A DNA stretch of 20,104 nucleotides from Betaproteobacteria bacterium. Its GTDB lineage: Bacteria; Pseudomonadota; Gammaproteobacteria; Burkholderiales; Burkholderiaceae_C. Below are positions 7,406 to 14,944 of this stretch, piece by piece. The stretch covers positions 1 to 20,104 of the forward strand of contig RFTR01000012.1 of the NCBI GenBank assembly GCA_009923345.1, in the 5' to 3' direction. The translations under genes and the position numbers were made by a program. The notes below the pieces were generated by a model, which was not told the DNA's origin, ran no database searches, and saw nothing but the letters and a program-made list of their open reading frames with translations. Numbering within the stretch: the stretch's first letter is position 1; each line of letters begins with the position of its first letter.

Positions 7406-7896
7406 AGCTGTTGATAAAACGTCGTGCTTTGGTGCAAAAGCTCATGGCAGGAATATCTTTGTTGAGTATTGTCAATGGCGCACAGGCGGCACCAGCCACA
7501 TTGCCCGTGACCGATTCATTGCCCAATGCGTTGGCCATCGCTTTGCAAGCTAAGCAGCCATTGGTCGTCATGGTGAGCTTGCATGGTTGTCCCTTTTGCA
7601 AAGTGGTGCGCGAAAACTATTTGCATCCTCTACGCGACGTAGGCTTACAAATCGTACAGATCGATATGCGTGACAGTCGAACCATTGTTGATTTCGATGG
7701 ATCCACGAGCACGCAAGATACTTGGGTTCGCAAATACGGCATCAAGCTTGCACCCACTGTTCTGTTTTTCGGCAACCAAGGACGTGAGGTGGCCGCGCGA
7801 TTAAAGGGCGCGTATTTGCCTGACTTTTATGGGGCTTATTTGGACGAGCAACTGCTTGTTGCACGCCAAGCTGTTGCTGCGCATAAGCAAAGTTAA
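7402..7896 (+). CDS. soxW: SoxW-type periplasmic thioredoxin
   Basis: Thioredoxin-fold protein of 164 residues, exported: the N-terminus (KLLIKRRALVQKLMAGISLLSIVNGAQA) is a signal peptide with a long basic n-region. The redox motif GCPFCK has Cys63 and Cys66, and the cis-proline loop LAPTVLFF follows near residue 116. SoxW proteins are proposed to keep SoxYZ or other periplasmic thiols reduced, receiving electrons from the membrane protein SoxV/CcdA, which is not in this window. Start ATG 7402 overlaps the preceding stop. Alternative: a general DsbC/DsbE-like reductase; its place between the MBL protein and soxC favours SoxW. Confidence 0.85.
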   Translation: MKLLIKRRALVQKLMAGISLLSIVNGAQAAPATLPVTDSLPNALAIALQAKQPLVVMVSLHGCPFCKVVRENYLHPLRDVGLQIVQIDMRDSRTIVDFDGSTSTQDTWVRKYGIKLAPTVLFFGNQGREVAARLKGAYLPDFYGAYLDEQLLVARQAVAAHKQS

Positions 7897-7951
7897 AAAA
7901 GCATGACGCTTCAAACATCAATTTTTATACCCACGAATTAGGATGCCTTAT

Positions 7952-8173
7952 ATGAAGACATTTTTAGCTGAAAACAAATGCAAAGAGTGCCATATCCGCC
8001 GTGTTGGCGGTGATGGAAACAGCATCTACAAACCCACTGGCCGTATCAACAACGCCGGCGCATTGCGTGGCATGGTTGAATATTGCAATACCGAACTCAA
8101 TTTAGGTTTTTTCCCTGAAGACACCAACGCAGTGGCCGCTGTTTTGAACCTAAAACATTACAAGTTCCGTTAA
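7952..8173 (+). CDS. Small c-haem protein without a visible export signal
   Basis: 73 residues (76 if begun at ATG 7943). It contains one c-type haem motif, NKCKECHIRR, very near the N-terminus, then NSIYKPTGRINNAGALRGMVEYCNTELNLGFFPED and the ending VAAVLNLKHYKF, which resembles small monohaem cytochromes of sulfur clusters. AGGA at 7940-7943 is eight bases before ATG 7952, supporting that start. No signal peptide is encoded. The in-frame codons upstream as far as the stop at 7904-7906 are not hydrophobic, and only 46 bases separate the first ATG from soxW. Covalent haem attachment occurs in the periplasm, so the protein as read could not mature. Either the 5' end was lost or it is exported in an unrecognised way. 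Function unknown. Confidence 0.65.
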   Translation: MKTFLAENKCKECHIRRVGGDGNSIYKPTGRINNAGALRGMVEYCNTELNLGFFPEDTNAVAAVLNLKHYKFR

Positions 8174-8260
8174 CTCGGAATCTTGCGCACTGGTAAACCC
8201 GTATCTTTTTAAATTCGAGATCGATTATATTAGTGGTTGTTGATATATAAATGTGGAATG

Positions 8261-8266
8261 GAAGGA
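8261..8266 (+). promoter_or_regulatory. Ribosome binding site favouring a GTG start for soxC
   Basis: GAAGGA ends six bases before GTG 8273. The alternative ATG 8258 has only GTGGA touching the start codon, and TTG 8237 has nothing. Confidence 0.55.
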
Positions 8267-8272
8267 CTGTCT

Positions 8273-9643
8273 GTGGATGCTTCAGATAGAACGCTCTCGG
8301 GACGAATTCAAAAGGCTCCAGAAAATTTCTTAGACCGCGATGGTATTCGTGCAGTCATTGCGGAGAGTAAAAGTGGCCGCCGTAACTTCATTCGGCAAGC
8401 CTTTGCAGCTGCGGCTTCTGGTGCGGCGGTACCTCTGGCCATGGCGCAAAGTAACCCCGTACCAAGCGAAGGTGGCGACCCCAATATTTTGAATTTGCCA
8501 GAGCATGCCAAAGGCCTGGGCCAGGGTGTTGCTGCAGAAGGCGGTTACGGCAAGCCCTCGCAATTCGAAGTGAATGTGCAGCGCCGACAAAGCCCAGGAC
8601 TCACGCAAACAACACAGGCTTCGGTTTCCTTTGCGCCCCTGCAATCTTTGTTTGGCATCGTGACGCCAAGCGGTTTGCATTTTGAGCGGCACCACCAAGG
8701 CTGGTGGGACATCGATCCTTCTAAACATCGCTTCATGATTAATGGGCTCGTGAAAACGCCTATGGTGTTGACCATGGACGAGATCATGCGCTTGCCTTCT
8801 GTTTCGCGCTTTCACTTTATTGAATGTGGTGCCAATACAGCGGTGGAGTGGGGTAATGTGGCAGTGCCTACTGTTCAATACACACACGGGATGGTGTCTT
8901 GCAGTGAGTTCACGGGTGTGCCATTGATCAAGTTGCTTGAATTGGCAGGCGCCGATCTCAAAAAAGGCAAATTCGTATTGGCTGAGGGTGGCGATGGCTC
9001 CTCTATGACGCGCACCATTCCCATGAGTCTCATCACCTCAGGCGAGGTGCTAGTGGCTTACGGGCAAAACGGTGAAATGCTCAGACCTGAAAACGGTTAT
9101 CCCTTGCGTTTGGTTGTGCCTGGAATTCAAGGCGTGAGTTGGGTTAAATATTTAAGACGTGTTGAAGTTGGAGACATGCCGTATGCAACCAAAGATGAAG
9201 CGGTGCATTACATGGACCTCATGCCCAATGGCTTGCATCGCCAGTACACCAATATCCAAGAATGCAAAAGTGTTGTGACAACACCCTCTGGCGGGCAAGT
9301 GTTGCTGGACAAAGGTTTCTACAACATCACGGGTCTTGCTTGGTCTGGCCGCGGTAAGGTGAAAAAAGTAGATGTGAGTGTGGATGGGGGACGTAATTGG
9401 AAACAAGCGCGTCTAGAGACCCCCGTGCTGAGCAAATCCCTGACACGCTTCAATATTGATTGGGTGTGGGATGGAAAGCCGGGCATCATCCAAAGTCGCG
9501 CCACAGACGATACGGGCTTTGTGCAGCCCACCTACCAGCAGTTGCGTGCGGTGCGTGATACCCGATCGATCTATCACAACAACGCCATTCAGTCTTGGCT
9601 GGTACAAGAAAACGGCGAGGTCAAAAATGTACAAGTGTCATAA
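8273..9643 (+). CDS. soxC: Sulfane dehydrogenase SoxC, molybdenum subunit
   Basis: Periplasmic molybdopterin subunit of the SoxCD sulfur dehydrogenase, which oxidises the sulfane sulfur bound to SoxY and passes six electrons per sulfur to cytochromes. From GTG 8273 it is 456 residues; ATG 8258 would add five. A twin-arginine signal GRRNFIRQAFAAAASGAA (Arg36-Arg37) ends near AMAQ-S. The sulfite-oxidase-type molybdenum domain contains the ligand Cys185 in HFIECGANTAVEW, then GYPLRLVVPGIQGVSWVKYL. The dimerisation domain has GRGKVKKVDVSVDGGRNW and ends WLVQENGEV. soxD begins inside its last 17 bases. Presence of SoxCD means thiosulfate can be oxidised fully to sulfate without storing sulfur. The upstream 99 bases show only poor promoter matches. 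Confidence 0.95.
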   Translation: MDASDRTLSGRIQKAPENFLDRDGIRAVIAESKSGRRNFIRQAFAAAASGAAVPLAMAQSNPVPSEGGDPNILNLPEHAKGLGQGVAAEGGYGKPSQFEVNVQRRQSPGLTQTTQASVSFAPLQSLFGIVTPSGLHFERHHQGWWDIDPSKHRFMINGLVKTPMVLTMDEIMRLPSVSRFHFIECGANTAVEWGNVAVPTVQYTHGMVSCSEFTGVPLIKLLELAGADLKKGKFVLAEGGDGSSMTRTIPMSLITSGEVLVAYGQNGEMLRPENGYPLRLVVPGIQGVSWVKYLRRVEVGDMPYATKDEAVHYMDLMPNGLHRQYTNIQECKSVVTTPSGGQVLLDKGFYNITGLAWSGRGKVKKVDVSVDGGRNWKQARLETPVLSKSLTRFNIDWVWDGKPGIIQSRATDDTGFVQPTYQQLRAVRDTRSIYHNNAIQSWLVQENGEVKNVQVS

Positions 9644-10703
9644 AGTCATTTTGACGGCAGCGTTAGTGTTGACAGCTGTTGGAACATTTGCGCAGGCGGT
9701 TGCGTATCCAGGCATTGGTCGACCAGCGACCACCAAAGAGGTCGCCGCCTGGGATATTGATGTCCGTCCTGATTTCAAGGGACTTCCGCCTGGTTCTGGC
9801 TCGGTGTTACAAGGCCAAGATGTGTGGGAATTAAAGTGCGCACAGTGCCATGGTGTTTTTGGTGAATCCAACGAAGTCTTCAGCCCTTTGATAGGTGGCA
9901 CCACGCAAGAAGACATCAAGAATGGACGTGTCGCCAACCTTACTAGACGCGACTTTCCCGGCAGAACCACGATGATGAAAGTGGCAACGGTCTCTACCCT
10001 ATGGGACTACATCAACCGCGCCATGCCATGGACTGCGCCGAAATCTCTAACTCACGATGAGGTCTATGCAGTAACTGCGTACATGCTGAACTTGGCTTAC
10101 GTCGTACCAGACAATTTTGTGTTGTCTGACAAAAATATTGCAGAGGTACAAAAGCGCATGCCTAACCGCAATGGCATGACAACGCAGCACAACCTGTGGC
10201 CTGGCAAAGAATTTAACGGCTCGACTAAACCGGATACAGCCAATGTGGCATGTATGAAAGACTGTATTCCAGAGATAAAAGTCTCTTCTATGCTGCCCGA
10301 TTACGCACGCAATGCCCACGGTAATTTGGCAGAACAAAACCGCATAGTGGGTCAACAAAAGGGCGCCGACACACTGCAGCCAGAGAAAAAGCTGGGAGAT
10401 CGCGCTAGCGCTTCATCGCCGGCTTCATCAAGCATCAAGTCCGTAGCAAAGACTGCAGATCCAGCTATAGCACTTCTTGCAAAACACAATTGCAATGCCT
10501 GCCATGCACAAGACCGAAAAGTTGTAGGCCCAAGTTTTAATGACATGGCGAAAAAATATCCAGGCAAAGTAGACTACTTGGCTGGAAAAATAAAATCTGG
10601 TGGTGCAGGCGTTTGGGGATCCATCCCCATGCCAGCGCAAAGTGCACCAGATGCAGACATCAAAACCATTGCTAGCTGGCTGGCTGCCGGTGGGGCAAAA
10701 TAA
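9627..10703 (+). CDS. soxD: Sulfane dehydrogenase SoxD, dihaem cytochrome c subunit
   Basis: Electron-accepting subunit of SoxCD, 358 residues. An Sec signal peptide (KVILTAALVLTAVGTFAQA) precedes the N-terminal domain GRPATTKEVAAWDIDVRPDF. Haem 1 motif CAQCH is at residues 71-75 and is followed by SPLIGG and TLWDYINRAMPW. A Ser/Ala-rich linker near residues 255-275 leads to a second cytochrome domain with CNACH at 289-293, VGPSFNDMAKKY and a Met-ligand-like IPMPAQ. GAGG lies six bases before ATG 9627, within soxC, giving a 17-base gene overlap typical of soxCD. soxY follows 28 bases after its stop with its own strong ribosome site. Confidence 0.95.
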   Translation: MYKCHKVILTAALVLTAVGTFAQAVAYPGIGRPATTKEVAAWDIDVRPDFKGLPPGSGSVLQGQDVWELKCAQCHGVFGESNEVFSPLIGGTTQEDIKNGRVANLTRRDFPGRTTMMKVATVSTLWDYINRAMPWTAPKSLTHDEVYAVTAYMLNLAYVVPDNFVLSDKNIAEVQKRMPNRNGMTTQHNLWPGKEFNGSTKPDTANVACMKDCIPEIKVSSMLPDYARNAHGNLAEQNRIVGQQKGADTLQPEKKLGDRASASSPASSSIKSVAKTADPAIALLAKHNCNACHAQDRKVVGPSFNDMAKKYPGKVDYLAGKIKSGGAGVWGSIPMPAQSAPDADIKTIASWLAAGGAK

Positions 10704-10731
10704 CCCTTAGATATTCAATAGGAGCACATCC

Positions 10732-11187
10732 ATGCAAACTCGACGCGAGACCCTCAAGCACAGCGCTGCTGTTGCCAGCCTATTGGCGGCTACAGGCCTG
10801 TTCCCCCAATACGCGCAGGCTTTTGACAAAGCCGCATTTGATGCCAAGACCATCAACGAAGCGATCAAAGCCATGGGTGGCGCTGTTCCAGTAGAGAGCA
10901 AAGACGTCACCATCACCGGTCCAGACATCGCAGAAAACGGCGCTGTAGTTCCTTTTGGCGCGAGCACCTCTTTGCCCAATGTGAAACGCGTTTTGCTATT
11001 GGTTGAAAAAAATCCTTCCGCATTGGTGGCCATGTTTAATGTGAGCCCAGAGGTAGAAGTCAACTTTGCAACGCGCGCCAAGATGGGGCAATCGTCTGAT
11101 GTCTATGCCGTCGCTATTACCAATGATGGAAAAGCCTTCTTTGCTAAAAAAGAAGTCAAAGTAACCCTTGGCGGCTGCGGCGGCTAA
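10732..11187 (+). CDS. soxY: Sulfur carrier subunit SoxY
   Basis: Periplasmic sulfur-carrier protein, 151 residues. All intermediates of the Sox cycle are bound as a persulfide or S-thiosulfonate on the Cys of the swinging C-terminal arm, here Cys149 in VTLGGCGG (family motif GGCGG, intact). A twin-arginine signal begins TRRETLKHSAAVASLLA and probably ends at YAQA-F. The body VPFGASTSLPNVKRVLLLVEKNPSALVAMF and FATRAKMGQSSDVYAV is typical. AGGAG at 10720-10724 supports ATG 10732. It would be exported folded together with SoxZ, which lacks a signal and follows after 30 bases. Confidence 0.97.
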   Translation: MQTRRETLKHSAAVASLLAATGLFPQYAQAFDKAAFDAKTINEAIKAMGGAVPVESKDVTITGPDIAENGAVVPFGASTSLPNVKRVLLLVEKNPSALVAMFNVSPEVEVNFATRAKMGQSSDVYAVAITNDGKAFFAKKEVKVTLGGCGG

Positions 11188-11217
11188 TCACTAATTAATT
11201 TATTTAGGAGTCATACC

Positions 11218-11529
11218 ATGGCAGATCCAATGCGCATTCGTGCACAAGCAGCTGGCGACAAAGCCACTATCCGTGTTTTGATGAGCCACGAAATGGAGTC
11301 CGGTCAACGCAAAGACGGAAACGGAAAAACTATTCCCGCTTGGCATATCCAAGACGTCACTGCAACACTCAACGGCAAAACCGTCATGACTGCCGAATGG
11401 GGCCCCGCAGTATCTAAAAACCCATTTCTACAGTTCACCATCAAAGGCGCTAAAGCTGGTGACAAAGTAGGCATCACCTGGAAAGACAACAAGGGCGATA
11501 CACGCAGTGATGAAGCGACGGTAACTTAA
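11218..11529 (+). CDS. soxZ: Sulfur carrier complex subunit SoxZ
   Basis: 103-residue immunoglobulin-like partner of SoxY. It begins ADPMRIRAQAAGDKATIRVLMSHEMESG and continues with PAWHIQDVTATLNGK, SKNPFLQFTIKG and GDKVGITWKDNKGD, all typical of SoxZ. There is no cysteine and no signal peptide, as expected for a protein carried through the Tat pathway on SoxY. AGGAG at 11206-11210, seven bases before ATG 11218, is a strong ribosome site, consistent with high equal expression with SoxY. soxA starts 28 bases after the stop. Confidence 0.97.
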   Translation: MADPMRIRAQAAGDKATIRVLMSHEMESGQRKDGNGKTIPAWHIQDVTATLNGKTVMTAEWGPAVSKNPFLQFTIKGAKAGDKVGITWKDNKGDTRSDEATVT

Positions 11530-11557
11530 AAAATTGACGCCTATAACGGAGACACGC

Positions 11558-12352
11558 ATGAAAAAAATCGCGCTTGCTGTGGGGCTTGTTAGCCTTTCAA
11601 TCATTGCCTTTGCACAAAAATCATCCACCGACAGCATTGCCGAATACCGGCAAATGCTGCAAGACGGAAACCCAGCCGATCTGTTTGAGGCCAAAGGTGA
11701 AGGTCTGTGGACGCAAAAGCGCGGACCTAAAAATGCCAGCTTAGAAAAGTGTGATTTAGGCAAGGGCCCTGGTGTCTTCAAAGGTGTATGGGTAGAGTTG
11801 CCCCGCTTCTTCGCCGATACAGGCCGCGTGCAAGACTTGGAGTCACGCTTGCTCACCTGCATGCAAGAGTTGCAAGGCTTTGATGCACAAGAAATTGCCA
11901 ACACACCGTTTGGTAGAGGTGAACAAAGCAACGTGACTGCACTTGCAACTTGGATTGCTGCCGAATCCAAAGGCATGAAGTTAAATCTTCCGCAAGCCCA
12001 TATTGAAGAGCGAAAAATGTATGAAGTAGGCAAGCGCTTGTTTTTCATGCGCGGTGGCTCGCACGACTTCGCCTGTGCCACTTGCCATGCCCAAGATGAC
12101 AAACGCATTCGCTTACAAGACTTACCCAACATCACCAAAAATCCTGGCGCAGGAAATGGTTTTGGCGCTTGGCCTGCCTACCGCGTGTCCAACGGACAAA
12201 TGTGGGGCGCACAGCTGCGCTTGAACGACTGCTACCGCCAACAACGGTTCCCTTACCCAATATTTGGCAGTGATGCCACGATTGCTTTGGGCGTCTACAT
12301 GGGCGTGAATGGCAAAGGCGGCGCCACCGTCGCTCCTGCAATCAAGCGCTAA
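11558..12352 (+). CDS. soxA: SoxA cytochrome c, single-haem type (L-cysteine S-thiosulfotransferase subunit)
   Basis: Catalytic subunit of SoxXA, which couples thiosulfate oxidatively to the SoxY cysteine. 264 residues from ATG 11558 (GGAG six bases upstream); an earlier in-frame start at 11534 has no support. A signal peptide, IALAVGLVSLSIIAFA, is present. Only one haem motif is present, CATCH at residues 173-177. At the place where dihaem SoxA carries its first haem, two lone cysteines occur (Cys65 in EKCDLG and Cys101 in LLTCMQ), as in single-haem enzymes where they form a disulfide. The active-site Cys that ligates the catalytic haem as cysteine persulfide is Cys225 in RLNDCYRQQRFPYP. soxX follows after 12 bases. 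Confidence 0.95.
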   Translation: MKKIALAVGLVSLSIIAFAQKSSTDSIAEYRQMLQDGNPADLFEAKGEGLWTQKRGPKNASLEKCDLGKGPGVFKGVWVELPRFFADTGRVQDLESRLLTCMQELQGFDAQEIANTPFGRGEQSNVTALATWIAAESKGMKLNLPQAHIEERKMYEVGKRLFFMRGGSHDFACATCHAQDDKRIRLQDLPNITKNPGAGNGFGAWPAYRVSNGQMWGAQLRLNDCYRQQRFPYPIFGSDATIALGVYMGVNGKGGATVAPAIKR

Positions 12353-12364
12353 GGAATCATAAAT

Positions 12365-13018
12365 ATGCAAAGTAAATTTCTTCTCCCCCTTGCCGCTGCT
12401 GCAGTGTGTTTTCTAACCGCCTGTTCAACGCCACTTCCCTCTAGTGCTGATTTGGACAAATTGACCAAAGAAATTATTGCCCGATCATTCCGCGCGCAAG
12501 GGCAGGCACAGCTCGATCGTGTCAATCCTGATGAAGACAATCTTTTGTGCGCACAAGCAGACCAATCGGGCACCACTATTGATGAAAAGCTTGCTGCCGC
12601 CATTGAAGCGCGCAATATGCAAACCATCAAGCCGCCAGCAGATGGAAAGTTTTTAGGTGACTACAAAGAAGGCGAAAAAATTGCCCAAAGCGGTTCTGGC
12701 AAAACTTGGACTGACAAGGCGGATGCAGCCAATGGTGGCAACTGTTACAACTGCCACCAAATCAGCAAAGAAGAGTTGTCTTATGGCAACCTGGGCCCTA
12801 GTCTCTACAACTACGGCAAGATGCGCGGCGTAGCCAACCCTAACAGCGCAGAATCTAAGCCCATTGTTGAATACACATGGGGCAAGATCAACAATCCACG
12901 TGCCTATAACGCTTGCTCTAGCATGCCAAGATTTGGACACAAGGGCGTACTGACGGAAATGCAGATCAAACATTTGATGGCATTGCTTCTCGACCCCGCT
13001 TCACCCGTCAACAAATAA
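12365..13018 (+). CDS. soxX: SoxX cytochrome c, long lipoprotein-like form
   Basis: Electron-transfer subunit of SoxXA, 217 residues, longer than the roughly 150-160 of alphaproteobacterial SoxX because of an N-terminal extension (residues 20-90). Its N-terminus FLLPLAAAAVCFLTACS has a lipobox (LTAC, Cys20), so the protein may be lipid-anchored. The haem motif is CYNCH at residues 127-131, followed by GNLGPSLYNYGKMRG; the axial methionine is probably Met187 in ACSSMPRFGHKGVLT. AAGGA at 12351-12355 serves ATG 12365. An intrinsic terminator stands right after the stop codon and separates this gene from soxB. Confidence 0.94.
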   Translation: MQSKFLLPLAAAAVCFLTACSTPLPSSADLDKLTKEIIARSFRAQGQAQLDRVNPDEDNLLCAQADQSGTTIDEKLAAAIEARNMQTIKPPADGKFLGDYKEGEKIAQSGSGKTWTDKADAANGGNCYNCHQISKEELSYGNLGPSLYNYGKMRGVANPNSAESKPIVEYTWGKINNPRAYNACSSMPRFGHKGVLTEMQIKHLMALLLDPASPVNK

Positions 13019-13026
13019 TCTCAACC

Positions 13027-13060
13027 AAAGCCGCATCTCTTTTGAGGTTGCGGCTTTTTT
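13027..13060 (+). terminator. Intrinsic terminator between soxX and soxB
   Basis: AAAGCCGCA (13027-13035) pairs perfectly with TGCGGCTTT (13049-13057) around a 13-base loop, and the T run continues to 13060. It starts 9 bases after the soxX stop and ends 27 bases before the soxB start codon. Confidence 0.85.
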
Positions 13061-13087
13061 ATGACAAATAAATAAGTAGGTGCTGAT

Positions 13088-14821
13088 ATGAATTTAACCA
13101 AACGCGAATTCATGCAAGTTATTGGTGCTGGTAGTGTGGCAGGCCTCAATATGCATGCGTATGCCCAGACCGATGCAGCGACAGCAGCCAATGGTCTCTA
13201 CAACATTCCGAAATTCGGCCAAGTTTCTTTTCTGCACATGACAGATTGCCATGCGCAGTTAAAGCCCATTTACTTTCGTGAACCCAGCGTCAACTTAGGC
13301 ATTGGCCATATGAAAGGCAACTTGCCCCATCTGGTGGGTGAGCATTTGTTGAAAACAGCAGGTATACGACCTGGCAGCGCACAAGCCTATGGCATGAGCT
13401 ACCTCAACTTCGAAACTGCTGCGCGTAGATATGGAAAAGTTGGCGGTTTTGCACATTTAGCGACTTTGGTGAAGCGTCTTCGCGCAAGTCGGCCGGGCGC
13501 TCTGTTGTTAGACGGCGGCGACACATGGCAAGGCTCTGCCACATCTTTGTGGACAAATGCGCAAGACATGGTCGACGCGTGCAAGTTATTGGGTGTCGAT
13601 GTGATGACCGGCCATTGGGAATTCACCTATGGTATGGACCGCGTCAAAGAAATTGTCGAGAAAGACTTTGCCGGAAAAATTGAGTTCGTTGCCCAAAATA
13701 TCAAAACCCAAGACTTTGGCGATCAAGTCTTTAAACCTTATGTCATGCGTGAAATGAACGGCGTGCCTTGCGCCATCATCGGCCAAGCGTTTCCATACAC
13801 GCCTATTGCTAATCCTCGCTATATGGTGGCAGACTGGGCATTCGGCATCCAAGATGAAAATATGCAAAAGATGGTGGACGAAGTGCGCGCAAAAGGTGCA
13901 CAAGTCGTGGTCCTTCTGTCGCATAACGGAATGGATGTCGACTTGAAGATGGCGAGTCGTGTGAGTGGTATTGACGCCATCATGGGCGGCCATACCCATG
14001 ACGGCATGCCTGTCGCCACATTGGTAAGCAACAAAGCGGGTAAAACCATTGTTACCAACGCAGGCTCTAACGGAAAGTTCTTAGGCGTTTTAGATTTTGA
14101 AGTGAAGAACAAGCGCATCACCGACTACCGCTACAAACTTTTACCCATCTTTGCCAATATGTTGCCTGCTGACAGTGAGATGCAAGCATTGATCACCAAA
14201 GTGCGCGCACCTTACGAGGCTAAGTTGAATGAAAAGCTCGCAGTGACCGAAGGCACACTCTATCGCCGTGGCAACTTCAATGGCACAGGTGACCAGTTAT
14301 TGCTAGATGCCTTGATGGATGTGCAAGGTGCTGATTTGGCGTTCTCACCAGGCTTCCGTTGGGGCACATCTTTGTTACCAGGTCAGGCGATTACGCTTGA
14401 ATGGTTGATGGATATGACAGCAACTACCTATTCATATGCGACCGTCAGCGAGATGACTGGTGAAACCATCAAAACCATTCTGGAAGACGTATGCGATAAC
14501 TTGTTCAACCCAGACCCTTATTACCAACAAGGTGGCGACATGGTGCGTGTGGGTGGCTTGGAGTACGTGTGTAGGCCAAACGAAAAAATGGGTAACCGTA
14601 TTGGCGATATGCGATTGAAAGGCAAACTGATAGATGCCAATAAAAAATACAAAGTAGCAGGTTGGGCGCCGGTGGCTGAAGAAGCTAAGAGCCAGAACCT
14701 CAAGCCCGTTTGGGAAATTGCAGAGCAGTGGCTCAAAGCCAGTGGTGGCAGGGTGGGTTCTCGCAAACTCAATACGCCTAAGTTAGAGGGTGTTTTGCCT
14801 AATCCGGGTTTTGCTACTTAG
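13088..14821 (+). CDS. soxB: Thiosulfohydrolase SoxB
   Basis: Periplasmic dimanganese enzyme that hydrolyses the terminal sulfone of SoxY-bound thiosulfate to sulfate. 577 residues, normal for the family. 5'-nucleotidase-fold metal motifs are all present: HMTDCHAQ (Asp53, His55), LLDGGDTWQGS (Asp145), GHWEFTYG (His176), LLSHNGMD and MGGHTHDG (His302, His304). The C-terminal domain contains GNFNGTGDQLLLDALMD and FRWGTSLLPGQAIT. The export signal begins TKREFMQVIGAGSVAG, a Lys-Arg instead of the usual Arg-Arg pair, otherwise Tat-like, ending near AYA-Q. The gene sits just behind a terminator with no room for a promoter between them. Downstream, 123 bases separate it from the HMA gene. Confidence 0.97.
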   Translation: MNLTKREFMQVIGAGSVAGLNMHAYAQTDAATAANGLYNIPKFGQVSFLHMTDCHAQLKPIYFREPSVNLGIGHMKGNLPHLVGEHLLKTAGIRPGSAQAYGMSYLNFETAARRYGKVGGFAHLATLVKRLRASRPGALLLDGGDTWQGSATSLWTNAQDMVDACKLLGVDVMTGHWEFTYGMDRVKEIVEKDFAGKIEFVAQNIKTQDFGDQVFKPYVMREMNGVPCAIIGQAFPYTPIANPRYMVADWAFGIQDENMQKMVDEVRAKGAQVVVLLSHNGMDVDLKMASRVSGIDAIMGGHTHDGMPVATLVSNKAGKTIVTNAGSNGKFLGVLDFEVKNKRITDYRYKLLPIFANMLPADSEMQALITKVRAPYEAKLNEKLAVTEGTLYRRGNFNGTGDQLLLDALMDVQGADLAFSPGFRWGTSLLPGQAITLEWLMDMTATTYSYATVSEMTGETIKTILEDVCDNLFNPDPYYQQGGDMVRVGGLEYVCRPNEKMGNRIGDMRLKGKLIDANKKYKVAGWAPVAEEAKSQNLKPVWEIAEQWLKASGGRVGSRKLNTPKLEGVLPNPGFAT

Positions 14822-14878
14822 GTGCAAGGATTATTTTTGTATTTTCAGCGATGTTGGAATCAGAAGTGTACGGATCCT

Positions 14879-14908
14879 TTGACAAAAATCAAGGATTCCT
14901 TTTAGCAT
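14879..14908 (+). promoter_or_regulatory. Possible promoter of the HMA-protein gene, with a palindrome in its spacer
   Basis: TTGACA at 14879-14884, an 18-base spacer and TAGCAT at 14903-14908 make a moderate sigma-70 match in the 123-base gap after soxB. The spacer holds the odd palindrome AAGGA-T-TCCTT (14891-14901), a possible operator. A second TTGACA at 14920-14925 is too close to the start codon to be useful. Confidence 0.35.
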
Positions 14909-14944
14909 TGCTTCAATAATTGACAATTCTGAAAGGGGGTTTCT

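Noticed and set aside
8174..8272. Promoter for soxC in the 99 bases upstream
   Set aside because: A TATATT at 8226-8231 has no acceptable -35 box 15-19 bases before it; TCGA-GA-TCGA at 8215-8224 is too short to call an operator.
8330..8887. 185-codon open frame on the minus strand within soxC
   Set aside because: Antisense shadow of the soxC codons; no ribosome site or recognisable domain.
11428..12138. Long open frame of 236 codons on the minus strand opposite soxA and soxZ
   Set aside because: Composition is low-complexity and unlike any family, and the plus strand holds an unmistakable SoxA with haem and active-site motifs.
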